Shown: piece by piece, positions 22,429-34,492 of the stretch
How positions within the stretch are numbered: position 1 is the stretch's first letter
Layout: every line of letters begins with the position of its first letter
Source of the DNA: Astropecten irregularis
Taxonomy: Eukaryota; Echinodermata; Asteroidea; Paxillosida; Astropectinidae
Reading direction: 5' to 3'
DNA: 64,000 nucleotides
NCBI GenBank assembly: GCA_963971285.1
Contig: OZ020249.1
Coordinates: forward strand, 2,666,001-2,730,000
The notes under the pieces: generated by a model
Databases searched by the model: none
What the model was told of the DNA's origin: nothing
Seen by the model: only the letters and a program-made list of their open reading frames with translations
Translations under genes and position numbers: made by a program

Positions 22429-25400
22429 TCACTTTGTCTTTTTAGTTTGCCACGTTGCCAATAACTGTCTTGCATAATAAAGAGTTTGAACATAGAGAAC
22501 AATTTTGATTGTGAACATGGTGTACCACACAACAGGAAAAAATACAGATGGTCGCAACATCAGTCGAAAATCTGCCTCAGTGACAAAGGGTTTGATGTGG
22601 GGAAAATATGTCAAGTACCCATACAATGCACCACCAAGTCCACATAATATGGTTCCTAGGTTTCCAAGTTGAAGGAGATGCTTTCTGTTCCGAGGCAGCG
22701 AGGCGATGTACAACAAGGAGAAGATGAAGCTCAGGAGAAGGAGATAGTGACACAGGCCAGGTCTAATCATAGCAGGCATGTACACCAAGCTAAGATGAGA
22801 GTTGAGAATATAAGCAGCTTGTGGCAGACAGACAGCAATGTTGACATACGCACACACCTTCACTTTGGATTTCAGAAGAGTACTGCAAAACCAATAGAAA
22901 CCAAACACAAAATTAACAAAGTCCACCATGGTGTGCAGGTAAATTTCATTCAGAATGGAAACTGAAACTACGCATTACACCAGTGTAGATTTAATGTAGG
23001 TTGTGACTGTATACAAACTGTAAGTATAGAAATGATTGATATTTAGCTCATACATGTAAATATTACCATAACAAGATGTTAACTATTATGTTGAAGACCT
23101 ACTGCATGTGCACTCATACTATTTTATCAGAATTTAATCAAATTATGCTTAAAAAAATGTATAGGGCCTTTATAAGTTTGTAGTTTGTAACCCCATTTTC
23201 AATGAATATTCTCATGTAAAAGAGCAGACAATTTTGGAGCCTGATTGAGAGTAAGTATGCCACTATTGTTGTGTATACAGTCATAACCTGCATTAGATCT
23301 ACATGGAGCCAGTCACACCATGCAATCACAACTGAGGCAATGTGCTGTACCATTGGAACATATTCGTATGGGGGTATTGCTTGCTTTGATTGCAACCAGC
23401 CTCATCAGCGAATGAACGAAGAATCTAGGGATATGTCCCTTAATATACAAAATCCTGGGCATGAGAATGACTTAAACAGGATGGATACCTTAGCCATTGG
23501 GAAAGTCACATGGTAGGAATCCATTGCCTAAGGGTAGGGATGTATGCAAGAGCATCTTATACAACAGGTTTAGTTGCCAAATAAGAAGTGCGGTACAGTG
23601 ACCGACAACCAGTGTTGGAGTCGAGTCCACAACCCCCGAGGCCAAGGCCGAGTCACGAGACCGAGGCCGAGGCCACAGTGTCCGAGGCCAAGGCTGGTTG
23701 TTTAGTACACACACAATACATGTAAATTCTTTTTTACTCGGAAATCGTCAGATTTTCATATTGCTCCAACCCCAAAACTTTGTTTGTGTCACATACATTC
23801 TAGGTGGACGATTCTCGTTTGAATTTTAAGTCCAGACTCAACACGTGAATCGCACGTGGCAGCGCGTTGTGTATGATCCGTGCAGATCAATGGGTATCAC
23901 GTAGGGTCCGCTGTTAACATGACCTACAGGCTACTGTACAGGGTGAAGATTCAACTGCGAAAACCTAAAATAAGTGTTGGGAAAATTTGAGTCCAAACTG
24001 GTGGCCTTGAACCGGCCTCGGCCCATTTTCCGAAACCAGGAGGTGTGGAGGCCAAGGCCAAGGCTGTAGAGAAATTGGAAAAGTGCTCGAGTGGGGCAAA
24101 AATGCCATCCCAATGTATAGTAACAGATAGATTGTCAAGTCGCCGTGTAAAGACTACCAAAGACATTTTGAGGCATGAAATGATTGCCAAAAGTCGGAAT
24201 GACAGTGAAGCCGCTATAGCCGCGAGTTTAAAAGGAAAGTCACTGAAGGTACTCAGTTGTTATAGGGATACAACTGCAGTATAAGGAATTACTTCAGTTA
24301 CTATAGAAGCCCGGTAGTTTGGGCATATGGCCAGATGTATATGGCCGAGAATTGTTTAGTAGAACTCCAGTCATGGAGACAGGGTCAGAAGGAATTGACC
24401 CTGGGAGAATTGGGACAAGCTTAAAGGGGTCGAGCTTGTTGCCCAGCCTACCTCAAGTTTGACGAGGAAGGCAGAGACCGCCTGTGATCTAACTGCAGTT
24501 AGATTTTCGGCCAGCCTATATTCGCCATGTAATTGGTTGTTCACAACTCATTGATTATTTAATAAATCCTTGTTTTTATTGTTGTTAAATTCAAACTCTG
24601 CAGTTCCCCAATCCCCAGTGTCTCTTACTCTGTCCATCCCCAACCTGTCCATAGATTCAGGATATATTTTCCTGTTAACGAACGTCCCCGCAGGTATACA
24701 CTCAGCCACTCGGGTGTTGAAATTAATTTAGTTTATTTATTTTTGGGTGCGATTGTTGGTCAAGGCCGAGATTTCTCGTTGCGAGCGAGTCATTTTCCGG
24801 CAATTCCTCCCATCGGAAAAGGTTCCAGTTTTTCTTTTCCCGCCACAATGTTGAAGAGGACACCACAGACGTAAATTTAAGTAGGTCTCTTTAAAACCCT
24901 TTACAAAAAGTTGCCCCCCTAAAAATTATTCCCTTTATAATCGTACATGCAAGTTCAAGTACACCCCTTACCAATCAATAGTAGGCCTAGCTGCAGTAAC
25001 TGTAGCCCTTTATTACTCCTGCCGACTGACGTTGTTGTCGTATATATATGGCAACAGGACGTTTAACTTGGAAATCTCTAGTCCATAATTCCCCACCCCT
25101 AAAATGGCTGTTAATCGATGATCTGTGGCTTAATGACTCACCCTGGTGTTCCTGATGTCGTGAAGAGGCATTCAGAAGATATAAAATTTAATTATCATTT
25201 CAGATGTCAACAAAAACGAGCAATTTTCAGCCCCAATTTCTGTACGTACAAAAAAAGTCACAAATTCTGTGACTTTTCCCATGGGGCTTTACGAAATAAT
25301 AAAGAAAAACATAAGAATTATGTATGCAACGACTGTTGCGTGAAAGTCTTAGGCCTACTTCCATGGTCTTACTTCCATGGCCAATGCATTAATACCCGTT

Positions 25401-27639
25401 TGCCTCTTTTCAGGCAACAGTCCTCGCATAATAGTTTCCCAGCGGCATTGCGCACGTGTACAAAGTAGACTGGTCCCGTTCGCTCCGTTGTATGTAAATC
25501 GAATGTAATGTACACTGGACTAGTACTAGATTATTCTTATGTTTTTCTTTATTATTTCGCAAAGCCCCATGGGAAAAGTCACAGAATCCGTGACTTTTTT
25601 TGTATGTACTGAAATTTGGGCTGAAAATTGCTCGTTTTTGTTGACATCCAAAATGATAATTCACAGATCGTCGATTAACAGCCATTTTAGGGGTGGTGAA
25701 TTATGGACTCGAGATTTCCAAGTTAAACGTCATGTACTAGCCCTATAGGTTATACAGTGTACAATAACAAAGTCATGAGTAGGCCGTAATAACTAATATC
25801 CTGCAGTTATCGGTTTTCGCTCCGATAACAGTAAAGTTTCTCAAAAATGGAAACGAAATGAAAAAACAGAAAATCACTCCTCACACCTTTCAACTGGACA
25901 CTTCCAGATTATTATCTGTAAAAATCCTCGAAGTTCAAGTCTTTTCTTTAAAAATATTGTCCGTCATTTACAGGGACACCAAACGCTATGTAAACGCGAC
26001 GTCATGTGTTTTCACCCCCTTGGCTGCGTGGCAAAGTTCATTGACATCGGAGTAGCTATGGCGCACCAAGTCACTCAAAAACGGCTGGAATATTGTCCTG
26101 ATCGATTCTTTTTTCTGGATTAATTGAGTTTATTTTTAAAAGGTTCTAAAACAGTCTTCATTCCAAGATTGCGAATTATAGATAAGGCCACATAAAAGAA
26201 AAAAATTGTTTAGCGTCCACCTCTTCCAAATTTTCTAGGTAGGGAGGGAGGTTTTTATTTTTATTTTTTATTTTAAGGATAGAATAGCAACATGCCTGTG
26301 GAAGAAAAGATACATGGTATTCATGGTCAGAAAACATGTTAGGAAGATACTGAAGACCATAGAAGCTTTCAAGCTAGATATCTGACCATTGGAAATTTCA
26401 GTAGACTAGAGAAACCTAAGTATGTAGACTTGACTCAAGTCGGGTTACGGTAGTTCTAGTCATGCGCTCGGCTGATATTCCTTCAGTCCGCCACATCGGT
26501 ACAAATTTCCGGAACGTTGATTATCAAATGTCCCTTCCGCTTAAATTTGTACATTTTTCGCATGCTGCGGCTTCTACCCCAGGTGGCCTTCATGATGTTT
26601 AGTCCGAAAATTACGGTAGATATTAGCGCACACTGCTTTTACATACAAGAAATAATTGTCTCCCCCAATATTTATTTTTTTGGAGACAAATAAAAAATAA
26701 AAAAATAATACAGGTCGGGCTCATATCGGAGGTCGGGCGGGGACGCTAAACAAGTAATTTTTTTTATGTGGCCTAATTTATCAACAATATCATGTATGAC
26801 ATATTTAAAGGCAAATAAAATTAAATCTAATTGTTTATCTTGATGCGAATTATTATCACAGCATTTTTCATAATATCTGGCATCATTATGAGAGGCCTAA
26901 ACATGGATACATCAGCTTATCAAAGTTAAAATTCAAAGGAGAAAAACAAAACACTGTCACTCCGATTTGAGAAAGACTTTAACACTTTTGTCTCGTTGGC
27001 ACGCCATAAAAACCCAGATCGCAACAGGGTCACATGACCTGCCATCTGACATCGGAAGAATGAAAGTTGCTTGAGCAGACGACAGTTTAGTTTGGAATTT
27101 TTGACCACATATTGTGTCTTTTATAAACGTTTGAACATTAGCCTTAAAATGCATTAGTAATATACACCCAAAAACACATAGTTTTTAACTTTTGAGTATC
27201 ACTCACAACTGGAAACTATATTTTCAACATCCTGAATGTTGGAGATAGCCCTGAGTGTAGTCATCACTTTAGGGATACTGATCACAAAGAATCTCGCACG
27301 ATCTCGCGGTAAAAGGGAGTCGAATTTGGGGAGCGAAAACACATGTCGGGTGAAAACACATGACCGGACGATAATATAGCCGGGCTACAGTTTAATACTC
27401 ATGGAGGAAGAAATAGATACTGCAGCTAGCCTAACGTTAGGCCTAATACGACTTGGGCACTCTGACTGTGTACCAGAGTGACTGAGCAAATCAGAATCAA
27501 TTGAGAATAGACTAATGTCCATCACAGACACCAATGCTGTACCATTGTACCTTGTTTGGTAGCGAGATGCAACTTGTTCCCTGTGCTTAAAATCACTTCC
27601 ATCTGATCCAGCTGCTCTTGGACCTCCACGTGATGCCAT
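22429..27639 (-). CDS. JAGN1: JAGN1 orthologue (Jagunal homologue 1)
   Basis: ER multi-pass membrane protein needed for ER organisation and the early secretory pathway. Two coding exons: 27639-27551 (29 codons plus 2 nt) and 22882-22429 (stop included), joined in phase 2 by a GT-AG intron of 4.67 kb. Product 180 residues, vertebrate 183. Exon 1 encodes [20 protein letters not shown] followed by EQVASRYQ, almost the diagnostic vertebrate N-terminus. Exon 2 has four hydrophobic segments, [17 protein letters not shown] between the second and third, and a C-terminus [17 protein letters not shown]. The last four residues KKTK form a dilysine ER-retrieval signal. An in-frame ATG at 27705 exists, but the 27639 start matches the family. 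The intron holds a foldback element and a MITE. Confidence 0.95.
22883..25057. other. JAGN1 intron, 3' part
   Basis: Mostly unassigned. At 23608-24090 it contains a GAGGCCAAGGCC-rich repeat that opens AGTGTTGGAGTCGAGTCC like the 8012 repeat and ends in the same purine-rich motif around 24050-24070. No other coding block seen. Confidence 0.5.
23608..24090 (+). repeat. GAGTCC/GAGGCC repeat, diverged copy 3
   Basis: Shares the opening CAGTGTTGGAGTCGAGTCC with the 8-10 kb pair, but its tandem units are GAGGCCGAGGCC/GAGGCCAAGGC. Second cluster at 24045-24075. Confidence 0.55.
25058..25731. mobile_element. Foldback element with about 200-bp inverted arms
   Basis: Left arm 25058-25330 (GACGTTTAACTTGGAAATCTC, CACCCCTAAAATGGCTGTTAA, GTCACAAATTCTGTGACTTTTCCCATGGGGC) returns inverted at about 25530-25731. 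The left arm carries about 45 extra bases (roughly 25125-25170). The central spacer is about 200 bp. No transposase; inside the JAGN1 intron. Confidence 0.8.
26183..26777. mobile_element. MITE with AGGCCACATAAAA termini
   Basis: ATAAGGCCACATAAAAG...TTGTTTAGCGTCC on the left pairs with GGACGCTAAACAAG...TTTTATGTGGCCTAA on the right, TIR about 35 bp, total about 590 bp. Internal GTCTCC...GGAGAC near 26660-26690 resembles the hairpin in the 48.2 kb element. Confidence 0.7.
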
Positions 27640-28307
27640 ACTCAGACTGATTGATGGTGACTGCACGTAAAAGGTGAATACTGACTGGAATACGCCAAAC
27701 GTCATGAACGTTACTCGTTGTTAGTAGCAAAAAAAAGGCTCAACCTTCGACGATTTTCACCGGCTGCAACTGAACGCAAGACGTCACAACTTGCAACGTA
27801 CAAGTAGGCCTAGGCCTACTACGATAGTACAATTTTACACTCAGGGGTAACAAACAAAATGCAAAAGAGCACATTTTCTGACGTATGAAGCATGCATGAA
27901 GCAAGGACAGTGAATGATGTATCGCATACATCCAACACTGGAGGGCGCACTCACACAAAAACGTTGTGTTGGATTTCTGCGGATGGGTACTTCAGTGGTG
28001 ACACTTTTCAGGGTGCACAGCAAAGGCTAGATAAAATTCCACTTGACCTTAAAAATTAAACCCCCAACAATAGTAGTAAAAGGAGTCTCTCACGTTTTGC
28101 AACAATACTTAAGATTACAGCTTGATTATTGCTCTCTCAAATTCTTTCGATCTGTTTGCTGATAATAAATTTGGATGATCGCCCCAAGTGTGTTTTTTTT
28201 TTCTAACTGACCGTCAAGATTCACTTCAGAAAGTATCCATCCGCTTTCTATACCAAAATGAGCTAACGCCGATGTATTTTTACGTAGGCCTATTTGAGTT
28301 TGACTGT
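27640..28307. promoter_or_regulatory. Upstream region of JAGN1
   Basis: Sequence 5' of the JAGN1 start; the promoter is expected here by position. No specific motif supported. No separate gene recognised. Confidence 0.35.
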
Positions 28308-28670
28308 CTTTAAAGCCTATCATACTTTGGTAGCATATCGAAACATAAATCTCCACAGATTTACCTATAACAAAGATTATAGAGCGCTATATAATCTTTG
28401 GTAGAAATACCGTATTGTTATTGTTCTGCTTGAAGTGATCGCTGTATTTATCCAGACTGAAGAGTAAAACTAATAATATCAAGAATAAAAGAGAAAAGAT
28501 TACAAAAAAAAAAAAAACAACCACTGTGGCATATCTTTTCACTGTTTTATAAAAAATAAGCCACCGTATGGGACTGAAATTTGCAAAGATGTATCTGTAA
28601 CTGTATCTTCTTTAATATTTCTGTCCATGAATCCGTCAATAATTATTTGTTATTACCTTTTTTTAAAGCA
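28308..28670 (-). repeat. MITE family 1, copy 5
   Basis: CTTTAAAGCCTATCATACTTTGGTAGC start and ATTATTTGTTATTACC...TTTAAAG end. Interior CCGTATGGGACTGAAA conserved. Confidence 0.75.
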
Positions 28671-28786
28671 CATTGACCGATTATAATAGTTAACAATTGG
28701 CCGGCACCGGTGTACGGTTCAAATATGATTATGAGATCAACAATTATTTGGATCAGCCTAGTTTGCCTTGCGATTAAGTATCATAA

Positions 28787-29050
28787 ATTGGCGTAGCGGT
28801 TCTTTCCTCGCCTTTCACCTCTGTGGACCGGGTTCAAGTCCGGCTCGGTCCACAAGTGGATTGGGTTTTCAGTCCCTACCTGATTCCGTGGATCAGTACC
28901 TACAATATTACTCTGGGGGTTTCCTCCCACCTCTAAAACTGTATCTTATTCTCATCATCTTTCCATAAAAGGTTTCATCAGGCTTGGGGCACTTTTGAGG
29001 AATCCTTGGTGTCATTACCAGAAATAAATAATGATAATAATGATAATAAC
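28787..29050 (+). repeat. tRNA-derived SINE, family A, copy 2
   Basis: Best preserved copy: ATTGGCGTAGCGGTTCTTTCC..., B-box-like GGGTTCAAGTCC, body ending CCATAAAAGGTTTCATCAGGC...TTACCAGAAATAA, tail (TAATGATAA)n. Confidence 0.85.
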
Positions 29051-29221
29051 ACGTAATTATAATTCATATGCCATTTGCTAGTTTCAATCCAGACTATTGC
29101 TTCATTATCAATTGTAATCAATTTCACTAAGGACACTAGTCCTGCACTGTGTTGTTCTTAGGCCTACCTTCTGATCTTTTTGTATCCGCATCCAGCTTGT
29201 GAGGAATGGACAGAAATGTGA

Positions 29222-29585
29222 TCATGAATATTAAATGATTTTGGTCGGGAAATAGATAATATACAAATTACGCTTGCCCTTCACCGACGTGGATGAGCAC
29301 TGTATACTCAGTGGTTGTGAGAGCACGTGAGAACAAATCACATCCTTGCTCAGGTGGGATTCGAACCCACGACCTCCTGCTTACTAGTGCAGATGCCTTA
29401 CCTGCTAGGCCACAGAGTTAGCTGGGGTCTGCAGGGTGAATCGAATCCAATATCGCGGCGGGTACCGCGCAGTAAATCATGAATATTAAATGATTTTGGT
29501 CGGGAAATAGATAATATGCAAATTAGGCTTGCCCTTCACCGACGTGGATGAGCACTGTATACTCGGTGCTTGTGAGAGCACGTGT
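29222..29585 (-). repeat. tRNA-like SINE family C flanked by 110-bp direct repeats
   Basis: Reverse-strand head CTAGCAGGTAAGGCATCTGC...GTGGGTTCGAATCCCACC lies at about 29350-29415. The block ATCATGAATATTAAATGATTTTGG through GAGAGCACGTG occurs twice in the same orientation, at 29222-29332 and 29475-29582, on either side of it. A second family copy is at 61990-62170. Confidence 0.7.
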
Positions 29586-30199
29586 GATCATTACGGGTGC
29601 CAGTGATAGAGAGAAGAGATAAATAATGAGTTATTAGTTGCCCATTATTATCTGGGTATGTAACAGCGCTCTAGAAGAAACCGCACCCCAACTTTTGAGA
29701 TATCGAAATGGATGACGACATAATCCAAATAAAAGTAATGTCAACATCCTGCGATACCTATGACAGTATGATGAAAAGACGACATCCTGAAAGTAAAACA
29801 TCGACACTTTTCATGCTTTTGAAACAATTTCTCACGGGATGATGAAATTCTTAGAGGGAAACTTTTTACAGTAAAAGTCGACGTTATAAGAAGAAACGGA
29901 GGTTAGCCGGATAAATTTCGATTTTCGTAACAACTACCTTTTACAGAAATATTGTTATTGTCAATTTTGGGATACACCGTCATGTAGGCCTATAAGATAA
30001 TAGAGAAGGTTCCCAAAAAGAAAGTATATCAATTTCAAGTCGATCGGTTGGAAGGCCGGCGGGTATAAAATAGGTAAAGTGTTTGCACGACCCTATGGGA
30101 ATTTTGCCCTAACGTAGCTGTAAGTTACTATAATTTGCATACGATTAAAAATAAAGTTTTACACCGAAATTGAACAATGGTATGTGTACTTCAATATAC

Positions 30200-30625
30200 C
30201 TTTAAGTAAGGGTTGATTCATACTTTGGTAAATTGTCAAAGAAATACAGATGCATGCAGTGGCGGATCTAGCTTTTTGGTATTAAGGGGGGGGGGGGGGT
30301 TTACCCAGAGTGAATTTTTCTAGCCAGGCACTGCGAGGGAGGGTGGGGGTAGGTGTGTAGTCATAGAACACCCCCCCCCCCTAGATCCGCCACTGGCATG
30401 GGCAAAATCACTAGGAAGATACGGTGACAGTCATCTGTGAAATTTTCAGTCACAATCATGTGGTGGACACTTTTTGAGCAAACAGTGGAAAACGCCCAAC
30501 TGTATTCTAAAAAACCTTGTCACCGTTATTTTTGATGCTTAAAAATATCACTATTATAGGTAATATCATTATTATTATAAGTAATTCTGTGAAGATTTCT
30601 GTTTTGGTATGCTACCTTTATAGGC
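30200..30625 (+). repeat. MITE family 1, copy 6, interrupted
   Basis: Starts TTTAAGTAAGGGTTGATTCATACTTTGG, ends GTATGCTACCTTTATA. Split by the 139-bp element at 30257-30395: the family phrase ACAGAT-CATGGGCAAAA resumes on the far side. Confidence 0.7.
30252..30400. mobile_element. 139-bp MITE nested in a MITE
   Basis: Element 30257-30395 with CAGTGGCGGATCTAG / CTAGATCCGCCACTG termini and G- and C-runs inside. GCATG is duplicated at 30252-30256 and 30396-30400. Since host copies read ACAGATTCATGGGC here, the duplication was created by this insertion. Confidence 0.75.
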
Positions 30626-30786
30626 AGATAAAATGTTGTGTGTATGATATGCATACATTTCCTCCAATATACCAGCGTGATAGTTTGCCCCGCGATCATG
30701 ACTCAAATCGCGAGATAAAATATATCTGGATGTGGACATCCGAACATTTCTATTTCTGGAACGCTGTAGGAGTTTATGCCGTTGTA

Positions 30787-31242
30787 CAGGGTGTCCCCCA
30801 AAAAAACGCAACACTTGTGTCGAGAACTAGTCCCTATTATATGAAAATTAAACTGTTTATCACTTCAAGATTATGATATGTGATAAAGCTTTGTCTTGGC
30901 TATCACCACGTAGAATTTGAGCAAAGTTTGACTAAAATTGAGTGAACAAAAAAACTAAGACTTAATCACCTAATCTCAAAACCCGATTTTCTTCTTTCTT
31001 TCATCATTCACATTATGTGCGTATTGACCACTATGCGTGTTATCCTTGCAAATTTGTTTTTAGGAAGTACTCATTCAATTGGTCACATTTTCGCCAATTT
31101 CAGTCCCAATATGCTTAAATTCTACATGGTGATATCCAAGACATGGTTGTATTACATATCTGAATCTTGAAGTGATAAACAGTTTAATTTTAACAAAACG
31201 TGTCCCGACACAGTGTTCCGTTTATTTTTCTGGGACACCCTG
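30787..31242. mobile_element. Mariner-type MITE, CAGGGTGTCCC termini
   Basis: TA-CAGGGTGTCCCCCAAAAAAA at the left and TTTTTCTGGGACACCCTG-TA at the right. Long inverted arms extend inwards (AACACTTGTGTCG; AAACTGTTTATCACTTCAAGAT and its reverse). 456 bp, no coding capacity. CAGGGTGTCCC ends are typical of mariner-like elements. Confidence 0.75.
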
Positions 31243-32769
31243 TATATAAAATTTATACTATGTGGATTTCTAGGTTCAGCTAGGGAAAATACTTCCCACT
31301 ATAAAATGCACAGTTCTTGATCAGTTGTAGTTGGCCCTCAATGCAATGCATACCGTGACACTGCATTCATGAACAATCGAGTGGGATTAGATCTATTAGG
31401 CTGCAAGGCAGATTATTATATGCCCGTACCTGATTGGATGATTGGAATACAGTATTATCTTTTATTAATTCTCCAATGGATGACAATTTGATGACATTTT
31501 AAATACTATCGTTCACATCTGATAAAACTTAGCGGCTCACACTGAATGATTTTGTTACCACCCCTTCAGCTGTGGTAACACGGCTATGATATGTACCCTG
31601 GGCTTCACTATTTGCACGAATGACCATTTAATACAAATAATACAACATTCAAACAAAAATAAAGGAAAACCAAAGGTTGAATTTTCAAAATTTAAAGTCG
31701 GTATTATTTTCTAGAAACATGCTAATTAAAAAACAACACAGATTACACAAATGTACAAGTATATGCTGGAACACTGTAACACTACTAAAAACAATGAAGT
31801 TGGCAACCAGCCAAAAATCTCTGTAAAGTTTTAAACCAAGAATGATGGTCTAAATTTCCCTGGTTGAATGAGCTTGGAGTTAATTTGTGCCATTCTAATT
31901 GGTGAAAACTAAAAGCTGCTAATGGTCATCTAATTTTGTGTTATGACTAGGAAACATAACTGTTGCCCCTTTTGATTCAACAAAATGGCCATACAAGTTT
32001 CCAATTCTACAAAATCATCATTTGAATCAACAACAGCTTTCCAAGGACGTTTTGGGGAGATGCAACAATAAATGAACAGGTACAACAATATTTGATTGAC
32101 TTTTATTAAAGATATGGAGTGCATTTGCTCGTATCACTATTTGCATTTCTTTATCCAACTTATTCTGAATCACCAATTACAAAATTATTCATATCATTAC
32201 GACATTAAAAAACCTGTATCACAAAAGGTCCCTGGTCTAGTCAAACCAGCTTGGCTAAATTGGCGACAATACACCGTGGAAGCAAATGATAAGCTAAACT
32301 GAGAACACTGAATAACTCAAAGCAAAAGTGAATGCCTGAATTCCCAATATGAAACTCTGTACGCAATGGAGAGGCAAATCATTTCAAAAGAACCCAAGAA
32401 TATCTAAATGACTGCTTTTGCTCAAAAACCTATATTTTAGCATCACATAACTATAACATTATTCTCCATCTTTAAAGAGTGAGATTCTTGAGCCACAAGT
32501 CTGGCTTGATTACATGATTATGTCTGATGGTTGGACGCTGGTCAGTTTATAGCCATGTGTTTTTCCAACGCTGAGGAAATTTGTGTTTCATTGACATTCA
32601 TATAATTTGTTTTCATGGCTACAAGATACAAGAATTCTTATCTTATAAAATATTTCCAAATGGTCATACATACATTTTTTTGTAGAGCACCCTGAGAATC
32701 ACATTTTGTGTGTTACGGTTGAAAAAGTCCATCCAATTAACTCTATATACAATCTACACTGTAAAAAAG
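31243..32769. other. Intergenic, nothing recognised
   Basis: AT-rich; no family-like frame or repeat match seen. Confidence 0.5.
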
Positions 32770-34492
32770 ATGCATAGCTCATTGTATCCATTGATCTCTA
32801 CATAAAGACTGGATATCTCATTGGCCATTGACAGTATTGTCTGGTCATTGAGGGTATTATATCCACTGATCTCTGTATAAAGACTGGATAGCTCATTGGC
32901 CATTGACAGTATTGTCTGGCCATTGAGAGTATTGTATCCACTGATCTCTACATAAAGACTGGATAGCTCATTGGCCATTGAGAGTATTGTATCCACTGAT
33001 CTCTACATAACGACTGGATAGCTCATTGGCCACTGAGAGTATTGTATCCACAGATCTCTATATAAAGACTGGATAGCTCATTGGCCATTGAGAGTATTGT
33101 ATCCACAGATCTCTATATAAAGACTGGATAGCTCATTGGCCATTGAGAGTATTGTATCCACTGATCTCTACATAACGACTGGATAGCTCATTGGCCATTG
33201 AGAGTATTGTATCCACAGATCTCTATATAAAGACTGGATAGCTCATTGGCCACTGAGAGTATTGTATCCACTGATCTCTGTATAAAGACTGGATAGATCA
33301 TTGGCCATTGAGAGTATTGTATCCACTGATCTCTACATAAAGACTGGATAGCTCATTGGCCATTGAGAGTATTGTATCCACAGATCTCTATATAAAGACT
33401 GGATAGCTCATTGACCACTGAGAGTATTGTATCCACTGATCTCTGTATAAAGACTGGATAGCTCATTGGCCATTGAGAGTATTGTATCCACTGATCTCTA
33501 CATAAAGACTGGATAGCTCATTGGCCACTGAGAGTATTGTATCCACTGATCTCTGTATAAAGACTGAATAGCTCATTGGGCATTGTGATCACTGTATCCA
33601 CTGATCTCTGTATAAAGACTGAATAGCTCATTGGGCATTGAGAGTATTGTATCCACTGATCTCTGTATAAAGACTGGAAAGCTCATTGGCCATTGAGAGT
33701 ATTGTATCCACTGATCTCTGTATAAAGACTGGATAGCTCATTGGCCACTGAGAGTATTGTATCCACTGAGCTCTACATAACGACTGGATAGCTCATTGGC
33801 CACTGAGAGTATTGTATCCACTGATCTCTACATAACGACTGGATAGCTCATTGGCCATTGAGAGTATTGTATCCACTGATCTCTGTATGGAGACTGGATA
33901 TCTCACTGGCCGTTGAGAGTATTGTATCCACTGATCTCTATTTAAAGACTGGATAGCTCATTGGCCATTGAGAGTATTGTATCCACTGATCTCTGTATAA
34001 AGACTGGATAGATCATTGACCATTGAGAGTATTGTATCAACTGATCTCTACATAAAGACTGGATAGCTCAATGGCCATTGAGAGTATTGTATCCACTGAT
34101 CTCTCCCCAAAGACTGGATAGCTCATTGGTCATTGAGAGTATTGTATCTACTGATCTCTCCCCAAAGACTGGATAGCTCATTGGCCATTGAGAGTATTGT
34201 ATCTACTGATCTCTCCCCAAAGACTGGATAGCTCATTTGCAATTGAGAGTATTGAATCCACTGATCTCTACATAAAGACTGGATAGCTCATTGGCCATTA
34301 AGAGTATTGTTTCCACTGATCTCTGTATAAAGACTGGATAGCTCATCAACCATTGAGAATATTGCATCCACTGATCTCTATATAAAGACTGGATAGCTCA
34401 TTGGCCATTGAGAGTATTGTATCCACTGATCTCTGTATAAAGACTGGATAGATCATTGACCATTGAGAGTATTGTATCCACTGATCTCCATA
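32770..34492. repeat. 55-bp minisatellite, about 31 units
   Basis: Unit GGATAGCTCATTGGCCATTG + AGAGTATTGTATCCACTGAT + CTCTACATAAAGACT, repeated head to tail. Units vary mainly at CCATTG/CCACTG, CTGAT/CAGAT and TACATAA/TATATAA/TGTATAA/CCCCAA. The first units (about 32800-32940) include a 22-23-bp partial duplication (CATTGACAGTATTGTCTGGCC), giving 78-bp units that read open in frame on the minus strand. The 55-bp period is not a multiple of 3, so it is not a protein repeat. No spacer diversity, so not CRISPR. Confidence 0.95.

Noticed and set aside
22669..22965. 98-aa plus-strand frame
   Set aside because: Antisense shadow of JAGN1 exon 2.
27640..27705. Upstream in-frame ATG extending JAGN1 by 22 residues
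   Set aside because: The [11 protein letters not shown] start matches the family N-terminus, and the extension has no counterpart.
32754..32996. 80-aa minus-strand frame with ILSMANELSSLY repeats as a protein
   Set aside because: It exists only because the first units are 78 bp. The remaining array has a 55-bp period and loses frame at once.
32770..34492. CRISPR array
   Set aside because: Units are contiguous with no unique spacers, and the window is eukaryotic.
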